DNA of 64,000 nucleotides from Hyphomicrobium methylovorum. GTDB lineage: Bacteria; Pseudomonadota; Alphaproteobacteria; Rhizobiales; Hyphomicrobiaceae. Within the stretch, counting starts at the first letter, position 1. Every line of letters begins with the position of its first letter. Positions 18,880 through 27,307 of this stretch are shown piece after piece. Below the pieces are notes generated by a model. The model was not told the origin of the DNA, did no database searches, and worked only from the letters and a program-made list of their open reading frames with translations. The DNA lies in contig NZ_QHJE01000001.1 of NCBI RefSeq assembly GCF_013626205.1, positions 2,832,501 to 2,896,500 on the forward strand, written 5' to 3'. The position numbers and the translations under genes were made by a program.

Positions 18880-20098
18880 TCGAGAGTTGACGATTACGCG
18901 CCTCGGAGCGCAAGGCGATGGCATCGCGGACGTCGATGGACGCATGCTTTTCGTGCCGTTTGCTTTGCCGGGAGAGCGTGTTCTTGCAAGCGTATCTGAT
19001 GATCGGGCGCGGCTGATCGAGGTTATTGAGGCAAGCCCAGACCGGATTGCTCCGGTCTGCCGACATTTCGGCGTTTGCGGCGGCTGTTCCGTCCAGCATC
19101 TTGCGCCGAGCCCATATCGCGCGTGGAAGCACGACCTCGTTCAATCTACGTTTCGCCAGCGCGGGCTCGAGATTGAAATTGGCGATGTGGTCGAACCGCG
19201 GGGACGGCGCCGCCGCGCGATCTTCAGTGCTGTGCCGTCGAAACATGGTTTGGATATCGGATTTCACGCGGCGGGAACGCACGATCTCGTTCCAATCGAC
19301 GATTGTGCGGTGCTTGAACCAAAGATCGTGGCTGCGTTGCCGCAGCTTGCAGCGTTGATTGGGCCGCTTGTTTCGAAAGTGGGTGCCCGCATCACCGTGA
19401 CAGCTACGGAGGGTGGCCTTGATGTTTCCGTCGAGGGGACGGAGCGCCGGTTGACGCCCGATATTCGCAGCAAGCTCGCGCTTGAAGCGAATAAAATGGG
19501 TTTGGCGCGGCTTGTCATCGGCGGCGACGATGTTTGCCAGATGCTGCCGCCCGTTCTGAAGTTTGGGACGGCCGAGGTTGTGCTTCCGCCCGGCGCATTC
19601 GTTCAAGCGGTTGCCGAAGCGGAACGCGAAATCGCAGCGCGCATTGTTGCCGCGGTCGGCAAGGTGAAGACTGTTGCCGATCTCTTTTCGGGGCTTGGGG
19701 CGTTCACGTTTCCGCTGGCGCAGCGCGCGAAGGTTTCGGCGTTCGACGGAGATCGAGCGGCAATCGCTGCGTTGTCTGCCGGCGTTCGGACTGCCAAAGG
19801 TCTCAAGCCGATTGCCGCGCGCGTGCGCGATCTGTTTCGCGAACCGTTGTCGCCGCTGGAACTCAACGAACACGATGCGGTGGTGTTCGATCCGCCGCGC
19901 GCGGGGGCCGACGCGCAGGCGCAGCGGCTTGCAAGGAGCAAGGTGAAAACGGTGGTCGCTGTGTCGTGCAATCCAGCGACGCTTGCGCGCGACGCGCGGC
20001 ATCTCGTAGATGGCGGCTACAAAATCGAATCCGTTACGCCGGTCGATCAGTTCATCTATTCAGCGCACGTGGAAGTGGTCGCGATCTTCCGGCGCTAG
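18869..20098 (+). CDS. TrmA/RlmD-type RNA (uracil-5-)-methyltransferase
   Basis: Iron-sulfur SAM methyltransferase of about 409 aa, expected to form 5-methyluridine in rRNA or tRNA. An N-terminal TRAM-like domain (LTITRLGAQGDGIADVDGR) is followed by the cluster cysteines in PVCRHFGVCGGC (about 51-62). The C-terminal domain has DLFSGLGAFTFPLA, VVFDPPRAGAD and VVAVSCNPATLARD with the catalytic Cys. GTG at 18869 is preferred: it begins just before the TRAM fold and overlaps the tlyA stop by 11 bp. An ATG at 18839 is an alternative. Which uridine is modified cannot be told. Confidence 0.88.
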   Translation: MTADRELTITRLGAQGDGIADVDGRMLFVPFALPGERVLASVSDDRARLIEVIEASPDRIAPVCRHFGVCGGCSVQHLAPSPYRAWKHDLVQSTFRQRGLEIEIGDVVEPRGRRRRAIFSAVPSKHGLDIGFHAAGTHDLVPIDDCAVLEPKIVAALPQLAALIGPLVSKVGARITVTATEGGLDVSVEGTERRLTPDIRSKLALEANKMGLARLVIGGDDVCQMLPPVLKFGTAEVVLPPGAFVQAVAEAEREIAARIVAAVGKVKTVADLFSGLGAFTFPLAQRAKVSAFDGDRAAIAALSAGVRTAKGLKPIAARVRDLFREPLSPLELNEHDAVVFDPPRAGADAQAQRLARSKVKTVVAVSCNPATLARDARHLVDGGYKIESVTPVDQFIYSAHVEVVAIFRR

Positions 20099-20109
20099 AG
20101 CTGTGTATC

Positions 20110-21198
20110 TCAGCGCCCCGTTTGGCCGCGATGGCGGAGGAAATGATCGGCGAGCACGATCGCCATCATGGCTTCTCCGACGGGTACAGCGCGGATGCCG
20201 ACGCAGGGATCGTGACGACCCTTCGTGACGATGTCGGTCTCGTTGCCTTTTGAGTCAATCGACCGGCGCGGTGCCAGGATGGACGACGTCGGTTTAACCG
20301 CGAACCTGCAGACAACGGGCTGGCCTGTCGAGATGCCGCCGAGGATGCCGCCCGCATTGTTCGAGAGGAACTTCGGTTTGCCGTCGTCACCGATGCGGAT
20401 TTCGTCGGCGTTGTCCTCGCCCGAAAGCGCGGCGGCGGACATTCCCGCACCAATTTCGACACCCTTCACGGCGTTGATCGACATCATTGCGCTGGCGATA
20501 TCCTGATCGAGCTTCGCGTAGAGCGGCGCGCCCCAACCCGGTGGCACGCCTTCCGCGACGACCTCGATGATTGCACCGGCCGATGAGCCCGACTTGCGGA
20601 CGCCGTCAAGATAGGTGGCCCAAAGCTCGGCGGCTTTCTTGTCGGGAGAGAAGAACGGATTGGCGTTCACTTCGTCCCAATCCCAATTCTTACGGTCGAT
20701 CTTATGCGGGCCGATCTGTACGAGCGCGCCACGAATTGTAACGCCCGCGAGCACTTTGCGTGCGACGGCTCCAGCGGCAACGCGCGAGGCCGTTTCACGC
20801 GCCGAGGAACGGCCGCCGCCGCGGTAATCGCGGATCGCGTATTTCGCGTCGTAGGTGAAGTCGGCGTGGCCCGGCCGGTAGGTGTCTTTGATTTCGCCGT
20901 AGTCTTTCGAGCGCTGATCCGTGTTGAGAATTTCGAGCGCGATCGGCGTGCCTGTCGTCACCTGCTGTCCCGAAGAGTCCTGAAAGACTCCTGAGAGGAT
21001 CTTCACGGCGTCGGCTTCCTGCCGCTGGGTGGTGAAGCGGGATTGCCCTGGCTTTCTCTTGTCGAGGTAGCCTTGGAGGTCTGTTTCGGTGAGTGCGATT
21101 CCTGGCGGGCAGCCGTCAACGATCGCGCCAATCGCGGGCCCATGGCTTTCGCCCCAGGTCGTCACGCGAAACAGGTGGCCGAAAGTGTTGTGAGACAT
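20110..21198 (-). CDS. aroC: chorismate synthase
   Basis: Last shikimate-pathway step, converting 5-enolpyruvylshikimate 3-phosphate to chorismate with reduced FMN. All family signatures are present in 362 aa: [18 protein letters not shown] (about 17-34), the [13 protein letters not shown] segment (about 107), [21 protein letters not shown] (about 125-145), [16 protein letters not shown] near 284 and [17 protein letters not shown] near 333. It is convergent with the RNA methyltransferase gene (11 bp). An 800-bp gene-free region follows upstream of its start. Confidence 0.97.
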   Translation of the reverse strand: MSHNTFGHLFRVTTWGESHGPAIGAIVDGCPPGIALTETDLQGYLDKRKPGQSRFTTQRQEADAVKILSGVFQDSSGQQVTTGTPIALEILNTDQRSKDYGEIKDTYRPGHADFTYDAKYAIRDYRGGGRSSARETASRVAAGAVARKVLAGVTIRGALVQIGPHKIDRKNWDWDEVNANPFFSPDKKAAELWATYLDGVRKSGSSAGAIIEVVAEGVPPGWGAPLYAKLDQDIASAMMSINAVKGVEIGAGMSAAALSGEDNADEIRIGDDGKPKFLSNNAGGILGGISTGQPVVCRFAVKPTSSILAPRRSIDSKGNETDIVTKGRHDPCVGIRAVPVGEAMMAIVLADHFLRHRGQTGR

Positions 21199-21499
21199 CG
21201 CTTGCTGCTTGCCAGGTTAGAAGCCGTCGGTCGAGCGGCCAGCAACCTGAGTGTGTTGCCGCCGTGCGTCACTGATGTTCTTAGGAGCGGCCGGGGAGGC
21301 GGGCAAGCCCGGAGCGGCTCGAAAGGTGAGTGACAAGTTCCAGCGACGCAGATTTACTCCGCCACAGTTTGCGTTTGTCGACGGCTCCGTCACGCGTCCG
21401 GCGAGGTTTTGACGATAACTTTTAGGCTGCATTCGACCTGCAACTCGGCCGAACACGCTTTTACCGCCTGACAGCGGCCCGCGTGGTCTCGAAAGATCG
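21199..21499. other. upstream region of aroC with no protein gene
   Basis: About 300 bp between the aroC start and the first hairpin of the RNA candidate. It must hold the aroC promoter (minus strand) and, if the RNA call is right, a plus-strand promoter. A TTGACG at about 21407-21412 on the plus strand is a possible -35 element, but I could not find a convincing -10 at the right spacing. No protein-like reading frame is seen. Confidence 0.5.
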
Positions 21500-21702
21500 C
21501 ATGTTCCAGGACTGGTGCGGATGATGCTCTTTTATTGGAGCATCGGGGTTATTGGCTCAAATTTCGACGTCCGGTGACGGGTGAGCCTGAGACCCAAAAG
21601 ACCGTCCTGCTGGGGGCTTGAGCACCTCTGGCTCGAATGGTCTTTCATTATGCGTCCACTAGGACGCCGAAGAGCCGGAGAGCCGCATCTCCGGCTCTTT
21701 TT
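21500..21702 (+). ncRNA. candidate structured small RNA with intrinsic terminator
   Basis: Five consecutive helices can be drawn on the plus strand without overlap: GATGCTC/GAGCATC (21523-21529 with 21538-21544); GGCTCA/TGAGCC (21554-21559 with 21582-21587) with an inner CGTC/GACG; AAAGACC/GGTCTTT (21597-21603 with 21639-21645); GCGTCC/GGACGC with loop ACTA (21652-21667); and an 11-bp terminator stem followed by TTTTT (21670-21702). No protein gene precedes the terminator on this strand, since aroC points away. A free-standing RNA is therefore the best reading. I could not match it to 6S RNA, tmRNA, SRP RNA or RNase P RNA by their conserved motifs. The 5' end is a guess. Confidence 0.6.
21670..21702 (+). 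terminator. Rho-independent terminator
   Basis: Perfect 11-bp stem AAGAGCCGGAG (21670-21680) with CTCCGGCTCTT (21689-21699), 8-nt loop and a run of T. The T-tract is on the plus strand only, so it ends plus-strand transcription. Confidence 0.85.
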
Positions 21703-21725
21703 GTTTGGCGCTGGAGATTTTTGAT

Positions 21726-21765
21726 GGCGCTAGCGACTCTCCTTCGTCGAGCCGGCCGCCAGCGC
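21726..21765. repeat. REP-like palindromic repeat, copy C
   Basis: GGCGCTAGCGACTCTCCTTC followed by GTCGAGCCGGCCGCCAGCGC. It differs from the copy at 2692-2731 at only a few positions, and its left arm (GCGCTAGCG) pairs with CGCCAGCGC apart from one mismatch. It lies just beyond the RNA terminator. Confidence 0.7.
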
Positions 21766-21829
21766 AGTCGTGGGGTGGGACCTTTACCGACTTCTCTTCG
21801 TGGGGTGAGGCGGGCGCGGAGCGCCGTTC

Positions 21830-21996
21830 GTCATCCTCGGCCGATGAGCGAAGCGAATGAGGGCCGGGGATCCAGCGCAAGACTCGGCAAGGCCGTCGCT
21901 CATTTCACAAACGAGCAGATTATTTGCGCCTTCGGCGACTCTTGCGCTGGATCCCCGGTCTTCGACGCGACTGCGCCGCGCTCGACCGAGGATGAC
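21830..21996. repeat. 167-bp imperfect palindromic element
   Basis: Outer arms GTCATCCTCGG (21830-21840) and CCGAGGATGAC (21986-21996) are exact inverses. Inner arms of about 22 bp, CCGGGGATCCAGCGCAAGA.TCG (21864-21885) and CGA.TCTTGCGCTGGATCCCCGG (21936-21958), match except at one base. The loop is about 50 bp. It ends 6 bp from the stop of the phosphatase gene. The form resembles the intergenic palindromic elements common in Rhizobiales; only one copy is in this window. Confidence 0.75.
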
Positions 21997-22002
21997 GGTA
22001 GA

Positions 22003-22614
22003 CTAGAGCCAGCGCAGGTTGTCGCTGCGGAGCTCGAGGATTTGGTCCTGCGGAACCGCGAGGAAGGGGACGGTGGCGCGGTCCAGATCGTAGAGGGCGC
22101 CGCGCGCGACGCGACTTACGCCGCCGTGTGAAACGGCAACCGTCGTTTTCTTTATTCCGCCAAGCCAGGGCGAAATACGCGCTTCAAGATCGGCGTAGCT
22201 TTCGCCTCCGATGGGTCGCCAATGAAACGGATCCAAAGATTTGGCAGCGACGCCCGCCGGGTCTTTGCTCGGAAGTTCAGCGGCGAGTTCGCCTTCCCAG
22301 TGGCCATAGCTCAATTCGACGATCCGGTCGTCCGTTGCGAACGCCTCGGGATTGAGCCCAAGAGCCGTGCGAACGATGCGCATCGTCTCGGAAGCTCGTC
22401 CGAGCGGGCTCGATACGAAATCGACGGCTGTTGGGTCTGAAAGCAGCGACTTCAGCAGGTCACCGTGACGCTTCGCTTGCGCGCGGCCGGTGGCATTCAA
22501 TGGAATGTCGCGCTGGCCCTGATAGCGTGCGTCCCGATTCCAATCGGTTTCGCCGTGACGGATGAAGTAGAGGATCGTGCCGGGCCGAAGCAGGCCCGGC
22601 GATTGGGTGCTCAA
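22003..22614 (-). CDS. histidine phosphatase (phosphoglycerate mutase-like)
   Basis: 203 aa with the catalytic RHG motif at about 19-21 (YFIRHGETDWNRDARYQGQ), the second conserved arginine region SSPLGRASETMRI, the acid E in ELSYGHWEG (about 109-116) and the second His in VAVSHGGVSRV (about 168-178). These show an active branch-1 phosphatase fold; the substrate is open and could be a phosphosugar or cofactor intermediate. It overlaps fabI by 4 bp (ATGA at 22611-22614), so the two are coupled. Confidence 0.9.
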   Translation of the reverse strand: MSTQSPGLLRPGTILYFIRHGETDWNRDARYQGQRDIPLNATGRAQAKRHGDLLKSLLSDPTAVDFVSSPLGRASETMRIVRTALGLNPEAFATDDRIVELSYGHWEGELAAELPSKDPAGVAAKSLDPFHWRPIGGESYADLEARISPWLGGIKKTTVAVSHGGVSRVARGALYDLDRATVPFLAVPQDQILELRSDNLRWL

Positions 22615-23462
22615 GTCTCGTCGCTCTTCACGACCGAAATGTCGGGAGCGTCCTCGTTCTTCATGCCCTGCAGGTGATAGCCGCTATCGACGTGATGAAT
22701 TTCGCCCGTCACACCGCGCGAGAGATCGGATAGCAGATAAAGACCAGCGCCGCCGACGTCTTCGATGGTGACGTTACGGCGGAGGGCGGAGTTGTACTCG
22801 TTCCATTTCAGAATGTAGCGGAAGTCCGCGATGCCTGCCGCTGCGAGCGTTTTGATCGGTCCTGCGGAAATGGCGTTCACGCGAATGCCGGTGCGTCCAA
22901 GGTCTGCCGCGAGATAGCGGACGCTGGCTTCCAGTGCGGCTTTGGCGATGCCCATGACGTTGTAATGCGGCATGACCTTTTCGGCGCCGTAGTAGGTGAG
23001 CGTTACGAGCGAGCCGCCGTCCGGCATCAACTTCTCGGCGCGCTTGGCGAGCGCGGTGAAGGAATAGCAGGAGATCAAAAGGCTCTGCGTGAAGTTCTTT
23101 TCCGTCGTATCGACGTAGCGGCCGTCGAGTTCGTTCTTGTCGGAAAACGCGATCGCGTGAACGAGGAAGTCGAGACGACCCCAGGTCTTCTCGAGCGTTT
23201 CGAAGACTGCGTCCATCGACGCGGCGTCGGTCACGTCGCAGGGGAGAACGAGTTTCGTTCCAAGCTCGGCAGCAAGCGGCTGAACCCGCTTCTTCAGCGC
23301 GTCGCCTTGATATGTGAGCGCGATCTCGGCTCCCTGCGCGGCGCATGCCTTGGCGATGCCCCAGGCGATCGAACGATTGTTCGCAACGCCCATGATCAGG
23401 CCGCGCTTCCCGGCCATCAATTGCCCCGCGGCGACGGGAGTGGTGGTTTCAGACCCCGTCAT
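22611..23462 (-). CDS. fabI: enoyl-[acyl-carrier-protein] reductase (NADH)
   Basis: Last reduction of the fatty-acid elongation cycle. In 283 aa the FabI-specific cofactor motif GVANNRSIAWGIAKACA lies at about 25-41, the substrate-site segment AIAFSDKNELDGRYVDT at about 113-129, and the catalytic YNVMGIAK (Tyr-x6-Lys) at about 177-184. The C-terminus ends with DSGYHLQGM, as in other FabI. First gene of a short operon with the phosphatase. About 180 bp upstream, AT-rich near 23620-23640, presumably carries the promoter or the 3' end of the exporter operon. Confidence 0.96.
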   Translation of the reverse strand: MTGSETTTPVAAGQLMAGKRGLIMGVANNRSIAWGIAKACAAQGAEIALTYQGDALKKRVQPLAAELGTKLVLPCDVTDAASMDAVFETLEKTWGRLDFLVHAIAFSDKNELDGRYVDTTEKNFTQSLLISCYSFTALAKRAEKLMPDGGSLVTLTYYGAEKVMPHYNVMGIAKAALEASVRYLAADLGRTGIRVNAISAGPIKTLAAAGIADFRYILKWNEYNSALRRNVTIEDVGGAGLYLLSDLSRGVTGEIHHVDSGYHLQGMKNEDAPDISVVKSDET

Positions 23463-23643
23463 GGGCTCAATTTCCTTAGATATTCCGGATATGTAATTGG
23501 GTTGTTGGGGTGCATCCTACACAAATGCAACCGGTGGTCCAGATGGCGAAAAGGGCCTAATGCGCGGCGATTGGCCCCTTTCGACGGATTTGGCCGAACT
23601 CGATTAACTGCCGGGCCAAATTAAGTAATTTCGTTTACGTCTC

Positions 23644-24384
23644 TCAATGCGCGGGTACGGCAAAGGGCTGTCCGGAAAGTTTCGGGCGTTCCGAACTTGC
23701 GATGCGGCCGTCGTCGATCGTGATTATCCGGTCGGCGAACTGAAGAGTGCGATGATCGTGAGTAACCGCCAACACCGCACGACGCGTATCCTGCGCGACC
23801 TTTGCCAAGAGTTCCATAACCGCGAGGCCGTTCTTGCTGTCGAGTGCCGCCGTCGGTTCGTCGGCGAGGATGACGGACGGCGAACCTGCTAGAGCACGTG
23901 CGATCGAAACGCGCTGTTTTTCACCGCCGGACATCTTTGACGGCATCGCTTTGATGCGATGGCCGAGACCAACCGCTTCCAGAGCTTCAGCCGCCTGATC
24001 GTAGGCGTCCGGGCCTCTCTGGTCACGCAGGTCCAGGGCGAGCATGACGTTCTCAACGGCAGAGAGAGTTGGAACGAGGTTGTAGGATTGGAAGACAAAG
24101 CCGACGTGCTGGCGGCGCAGATTGGCCAATTCCTCTTTGCCCATCGTATGCGTTTCGTATCCGGCGACGTTCAGCTTGCCTTCGGTCGGCGATAGGATGC
24201 AGCCGAGGATCGAGAGCAGCGTCGTCTTGCCGGAGCCGGAAGGCCCCATGAGCAGCGTCAACTCTCCGGTGTGCAGTTCGACGTCGATGCCTTTCAGGAC
24301 TTTCACTTCGTTCGGGGCAGCGCCGAGGACCTTTACGATGCCCTGGGCTTCCAGAATGATCTTGCTGTCAGATGGCGCGGTCAT
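23644..24384 (-). CDS. ABC transporter ATP-binding protein, DevA-like
   Basis: 246-aa ATPase of the MacB/LolD/DevA class. Walker A GPSGSGKTT is at about 48-56, Q-loop VFQSYNLVPTLSAVENVMLAL at about 96-116, signature MSGGEKQRVSIARALAG at about 149-165, Walker B VILADEPTAALDS at about 170-182, and the H-loop VTHDHRT near 207. It is the last gene of the minus-strand export block and starts 21 bp after the permease gene, so it should energise that permease. With the HlyD-type protein encoded 4 kb upstream it makes a DevBCA-type set. Confidence 0.93.
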   Translation of the reverse strand: MTAPSDSKIILEAQGIVKVLGAAPNEVKVLKGIDVELHTGELTLLMGPSGSGKTTLLSILGCILSPTEGKLNVAGYETHTMGKEELANLRRQHVGFVFQSYNLVPTLSAVENVMLALDLRDQRGPDAYDQAAEALEAVGLGHRIKAMPSKMSGGEKQRVSIARALAGSPSVILADEPTAALDSKNGLAVMELLAKVAQDTRRAVLAVTHDHRTLQFADRIITIDDGRIASSERPKLSGQPFAVPAH

Positions 24385-24405
24385 TGGGGTCTCTCCAGAG
24401 TTCGG

Positions 24406-25620
24406 TTAGCGGCTGAATACGACGGCCGGGTCGATCCGGACGACCTTGAGGATGGCGCTGATCGCAGCGAATACGCACATTCCGATGGTGACGGCAAACA
24501 ATGCGCCACCTAGAGCGGGCGTCATAATGATCGTCAGCTTCGTGTCTTGTGCGGCCTGGATGGCGGCGAGCGCCAGCGCCATGCCGAGAACGTATCCGAT
24601 GAAACCAGAGAGAACAGCCTGCATCAGGATCACCTTCACAATGTACCCAGCACCTGCGCCCAGAGCGCGGAGCGTCGCGAACTCGTTGATGTGGTCCTTC
24701 GTGCTTGAATAAAGCGTCTGAGCGACGATGACGATACCGACAATCAGTCCCAGGAGGGCCCCGGCGATCAAGGCAGCGCCTGCGCCGGTCTGGAAGAGCC
24801 AGTAATTCTGGCTGCGGCTGCGGAATTCCGCCTGCGACAGAACCTCGGTATCCGGGAGGCGGCGCTGAATTTCAGCCCGTACCGTTTCCAGGTCGGCATC
24901 CGGCTGGAGCGTAACGCGCTGGTAGGATGCCTGGTCTTGGTCGGCGCCAGCCAGGCGGCGCGATTCCTCGATCGAGGTGAAGACGAACGGTAGCGTCGTG
25001 AAGGAGCGGATGCGTTTGGTTACGGCGACGAGTTCGACGGAGGCCCCGTTGAGTTCAGCGTGGCTTCCGAGGCGGTCGACGCCGAGATCCTTGAAGTAGC
25101 TTTCGTCGATTGCAACGGTGCCGGGCGCTTCCAGCGCATCGCGGCTGCCTTTGACGATGTTCCAGGGAAGCGCATTCGGGCTGTCGCCTGCCGTTCCGAT
25201 CAACAGCACGGTGTTCGTGCCGCCCGCAGGCTTCCTCCAGCGCGCGAAGGACACGACCATATCTTCGGAATTTTCGACGCCGGGTGTCGAGAGCGTCATG
25301 TGACGTTCGCGTCCCGACAGGAATGACGGATCGTCATAGCTCTTGGTGCCGAGCGGAATGACCCAGAGATCAGCGGGGGCGGCGTCGATGATCGCGGAGA
25401 TCTTGTTCTGCGAACCGAGATAGATGCCCGACTGGACCGCCACCAGAACCACCGAAAAGACGATGCCGACGATCGTTACGAAGAAGCTCATGCGATCGTG
25501 GAACAGATTGCGGTAGGCGAGCTTCACGACCATCGGCATAGAGCGGCGGCCAGTGCCACTGCGCTTCATCGGTTTCGCCTGCGGAGCGGCTTCAAAGGGT
25601 GTGTTTGCTGCGAGTTCCAT
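24406..25620 (-). CDS. ABC transporter permease, DevC/FtsX type
   Basis: 404 aa with one hydrophobic helix near residue 40 (MSFFVTIVGIVFSVVLVAVQSGIYLG), a large periplasmic region of about 200 residues, and three C-terminal helices (from about residue 285: TGAGAALIAGALLGLIVGIVIV onward). This is the MacB/DevC topology. The start at 25620 is preceded by AGGAGG, a much stronger signal than any further upstream in-frame start. DevC homologues export lipid or glycolipid through an outer-membrane factor; the substrate here is unknown. Confidence 0.9.
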   Translation of the reverse strand: MELAANTPFEAAPQAKPMKRSGTGRRSMPMVVKLAYRNLFHDRMSFFVTIVGIVFSVVLVAVQSGIYLGSQNKISAIIDAAPADLWVIPLGTKSYDDPSFLSGRERHMTLSTPGVENSEDMVVSFARWRKPAGGTNTVLLIGTAGDSPNALPWNIVKGSRDALEAPGTVAIDESYFKDLGVDRLGSHAELNGASVELVAVTKRIRSFTTLPFVFTSIEESRRLAGADQDQASYQRVTLQPDADLETVRAEIQRRLPDTEVLSQAEFRSRSQNYWLFQTGAGAALIAGALLGLIVGIVIVAQTLYSSTKDHINEFATLRALGAGAGYIVKVILMQAVLSGFIGYVLGMALALAAIQAAQDTKLTIIMTPALGGALFAVTIGMCVFAAISAILKVVRIDPAVVFSR

Positions 25621-25693
25621 GACCTGCCCCTCCTTGAGGCGTTGGCCGGTTGATTGCGTTCGGCTGATTGCGGGTTGCCAGGTGTGGTGTTGT

Positions 25694-26212
25694 TCAGTCT
25701 TTGCAGGGGACATCGACGAGGCCGGCAGTGGCTGCCGAATAGCGGCGGCAGATCTGCTTGGTTTCGGCGGTTGATGCGGTTTTCGTTTCGGTGGACGGCG
25801 TCGCTGCAGTTTTGACCGGCTTGGAGTCCGTCGTGGTTGTCGAAGCGGTCGTGACCGGAGCTGCCGTTTCAGTCTTGTTCGGAGCAGGCGTCGTCTTGGC
25901 GATTTCGGTCGTGGTGGCGGGATCGCTCGATAGCTTGTCTTCGAGCTTCGCCGTTTTCACCAGCGCCTTCGGCTGCGGTTTGGCGGCGGTTACGACAGGC
26001 TTGGCGATGGGTTTCTTCGGCTGAGCGATGCGGCGGGGCGCTGGGCGGCGATCGTAGTCACGGTCATAGCCGCGATCATAGTTCTGGTGGGGATGGGCAA
26101 CGAAGGAGCCGAGCGGGAAGCCGAAGCCGACGCGAATGCTGCCTGCGTTGGTAGCGCTGGTCAGTGTTGTTCCGGCGAGCAGAGCGGCGAGGGCGATTGC
26201 GATCTTGGTCAT
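25694..26212 (-). CDS. secreted Thr/Ala/Lys-rich hypothetical protein
   Basis: 172 aa. A signal peptide (MTKIAIALAALLAGTTLTSATNAG) is followed by a Tyr/Asp/Arg patch (YDRGYDRDYDRRPAPRR), a long low-complexity region of Lys, Thr, Ala and Pro (about residues 60-150), and a C-terminal Cys pair (ICRRYSAATAGLVDVPCKD). No enzymatic fold is apparent; it may be a periplasmic spacer-type protein. It has GGAGG just before the ATG, lies 73 bp upstream of the permease gene, and has palindrome site 1 93 bp upstream of its start. Confidence 0.75.
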   Translation of the reverse strand: MTKIAIALAALLAGTTLTSATNAGSIRVGFGFPLGSFVAHPHQNYDRGYDRDYDRRPAPRRIAQPKKPIAKPVVTAAKPQPKALVKTAKLEDKLSSDPATTTEIAKTTPAPNKTETAAPVTTASTTTTDSKPVKTAATPSTETKTASTAETKQICRRYSAATAGLVDVPCKD

Positions 26213-26304
26213 TGGAGCCTCCTACGGGGCAAAGCTGGTTGTTCGTGTTGGCGCCGGTCATCGCCGGCCATGGGTGAGAGAATGCCGTCTGCTGGCCGCC
26301 GCCG

Positions 26305-26322
26305 CTGTTCCGGCCGGAACAC
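26305..26322. promoter_or_regulatory. 18-bp palindromic operator candidate, site 1
   Basis: CTGTTCCGGCCGGAACAC, 93 bp upstream of the secreted-protein gene that leads into the DevC/DevA genes. It is near-perfectly symmetric. Same motif as sites 2-5. Confidence 0.7.
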
Positions 26323-26369
26323 GACTGCGAGGTGCGGAGAATTTTTATTTTTTTAATTAAAACAGGTAT

Positions 26370-27224
26370 TTATGCGGCCGCGGAGCGCGCGGTGGCGATG
26401 TCCGCGACGGGAGCGACGGCGGGTTCTCCGGTGAGCGCGCGTGCAAACCGATCGATCGCTTCGACAACGAGGTGGCGCTGCCGATCGATGGTTACGATGT
26501 GATAGCAGTCGTCCAGGATCTGCAGGTCGACCGGGCCTTTGATGCCGTCGCGCAGATAGGTGGCGTTGGTCATCCCAGCGTAGTCGTCTTCCAGCGGGTG
26601 CAGGATCAGCGACGGCTGGCGCACGAACGCGACGAGCTTCTTGGCAGCACTCACCATGCGGCGGTGTTCGAAGACGGCGCCGCCGGGCGTTGCGGGGTGG
26701 CCGCATTCAGCCGTGCCGGATGCCGTTCGGGCGCGGCGGATGAAGTCGCGGATGCGCTCGTCCTTGATGCCGTGCGGGTCGTGGTGGGGGAAGCGGAAGA
26801 GGTTCGCGAGCCACTTCTGGCGCACGAGCGGAAAGAGCCGCGCGTACCACGGGATCATCCAGCCGTTGAGCCAAAGCGTCGGCGCGAGAAGTGCAGTTGC
26901 GTCGACTTTATGCGGGTTTTTCGCTGCCAGCATCACGGCGAGTACGGCGCCTGCGGAAAGTCCCCCAGCGATGACGACATCGCATTCGCTTTTGAGATCA
27001 TCGAGCGCCTGTTGAGCGCTGCGGTACCAGTCAGTCCAGGTGGAGGCCGTCAATTCGGTGCCGGTGCCGCAGTGTCCGGCGAGCATCGGGCAGTGCACGG
27101 TGTAGCCTTGTTTCGCCAATCCGTTTGCGACGAAGCGCATCTCGACCGGTGTGCCGCAGAGCCGATGCAGCAACAGAATTCCGACTTTTCCGCCTTTGAT
27201 TTTGAAGCCCGTGTCGATTGCCAT
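26370..27224 (-). CDS. alpha/beta hydrolase (carboxylesterase/lipase-like)
   Basis: 284 aa. Nucleophile elbow GGLSAGAVLAV near 90-100 with the predicted catalytic Ser, acid in LEDDYAGMTN near 215, and His in DDCYHIVTIDRQ near 240. The layout resembles carboxylesterase Est30 and monoacylglycerol lipases. The oxyanion-loop segment reads LLHRLCGTPVEMR rather than the usual HGFTGSP, an unusual change. No signal peptide, so it is cytoplasmic. Member of the minus-strand exporter block; GAGGG precedes its ATG. It may act on a lipid linked to the exporter, which is inference. Confidence 0.85.
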   Translation of the reverse strand: MAIDTGFKIKGGKVGILLLHRLCGTPVEMRFVANGLAKQGYTVHCPMLAGHCGTGTELTASTWTDWYRSAQQALDDLKSECDVVIAGGLSAGAVLAVMLAAKNPHKVDATALLAPTLWLNGWMIPWYARLFPLVRQKWLANLFRFPHHDPHGIKDERIRDFIRRARTASGTAECGHPATPGGAVFEHRRMVSAAKKLVAFVRQPSLILHPLEDDYAGMTNATYLRDGIKGPVDLQILDDCYHIVTIDRQRHLVVEAIDRFARALTGEPAVAPVADIATARSAAA

Positions 27225-27307
27225 GATACCCTCGGATGCGTCTGATGACTGTGTTCGCGAGATTTATGCTGAGCGCTGGATTGCAGCAGTTCCGGCGGTG
27301 ACAGGCG

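Noticed and set aside
21500-21702. Assigning the RNA candidate to 6S, tmRNA, SRP RNA or RNase P RNA
   Set aside because: The conserved blocks of these RNAs (for example the SRP tetraloop region or the RNase P GAGGAAAGTC core) are absent, so the family is left open.
21637-22131. 164-codon plus-strand frame across the terminator, repeats and phosphatase end
   Set aside because: It runs through a terminator hairpin, a REP-like repeat and a long palindrome, and has no protein-like sequence.
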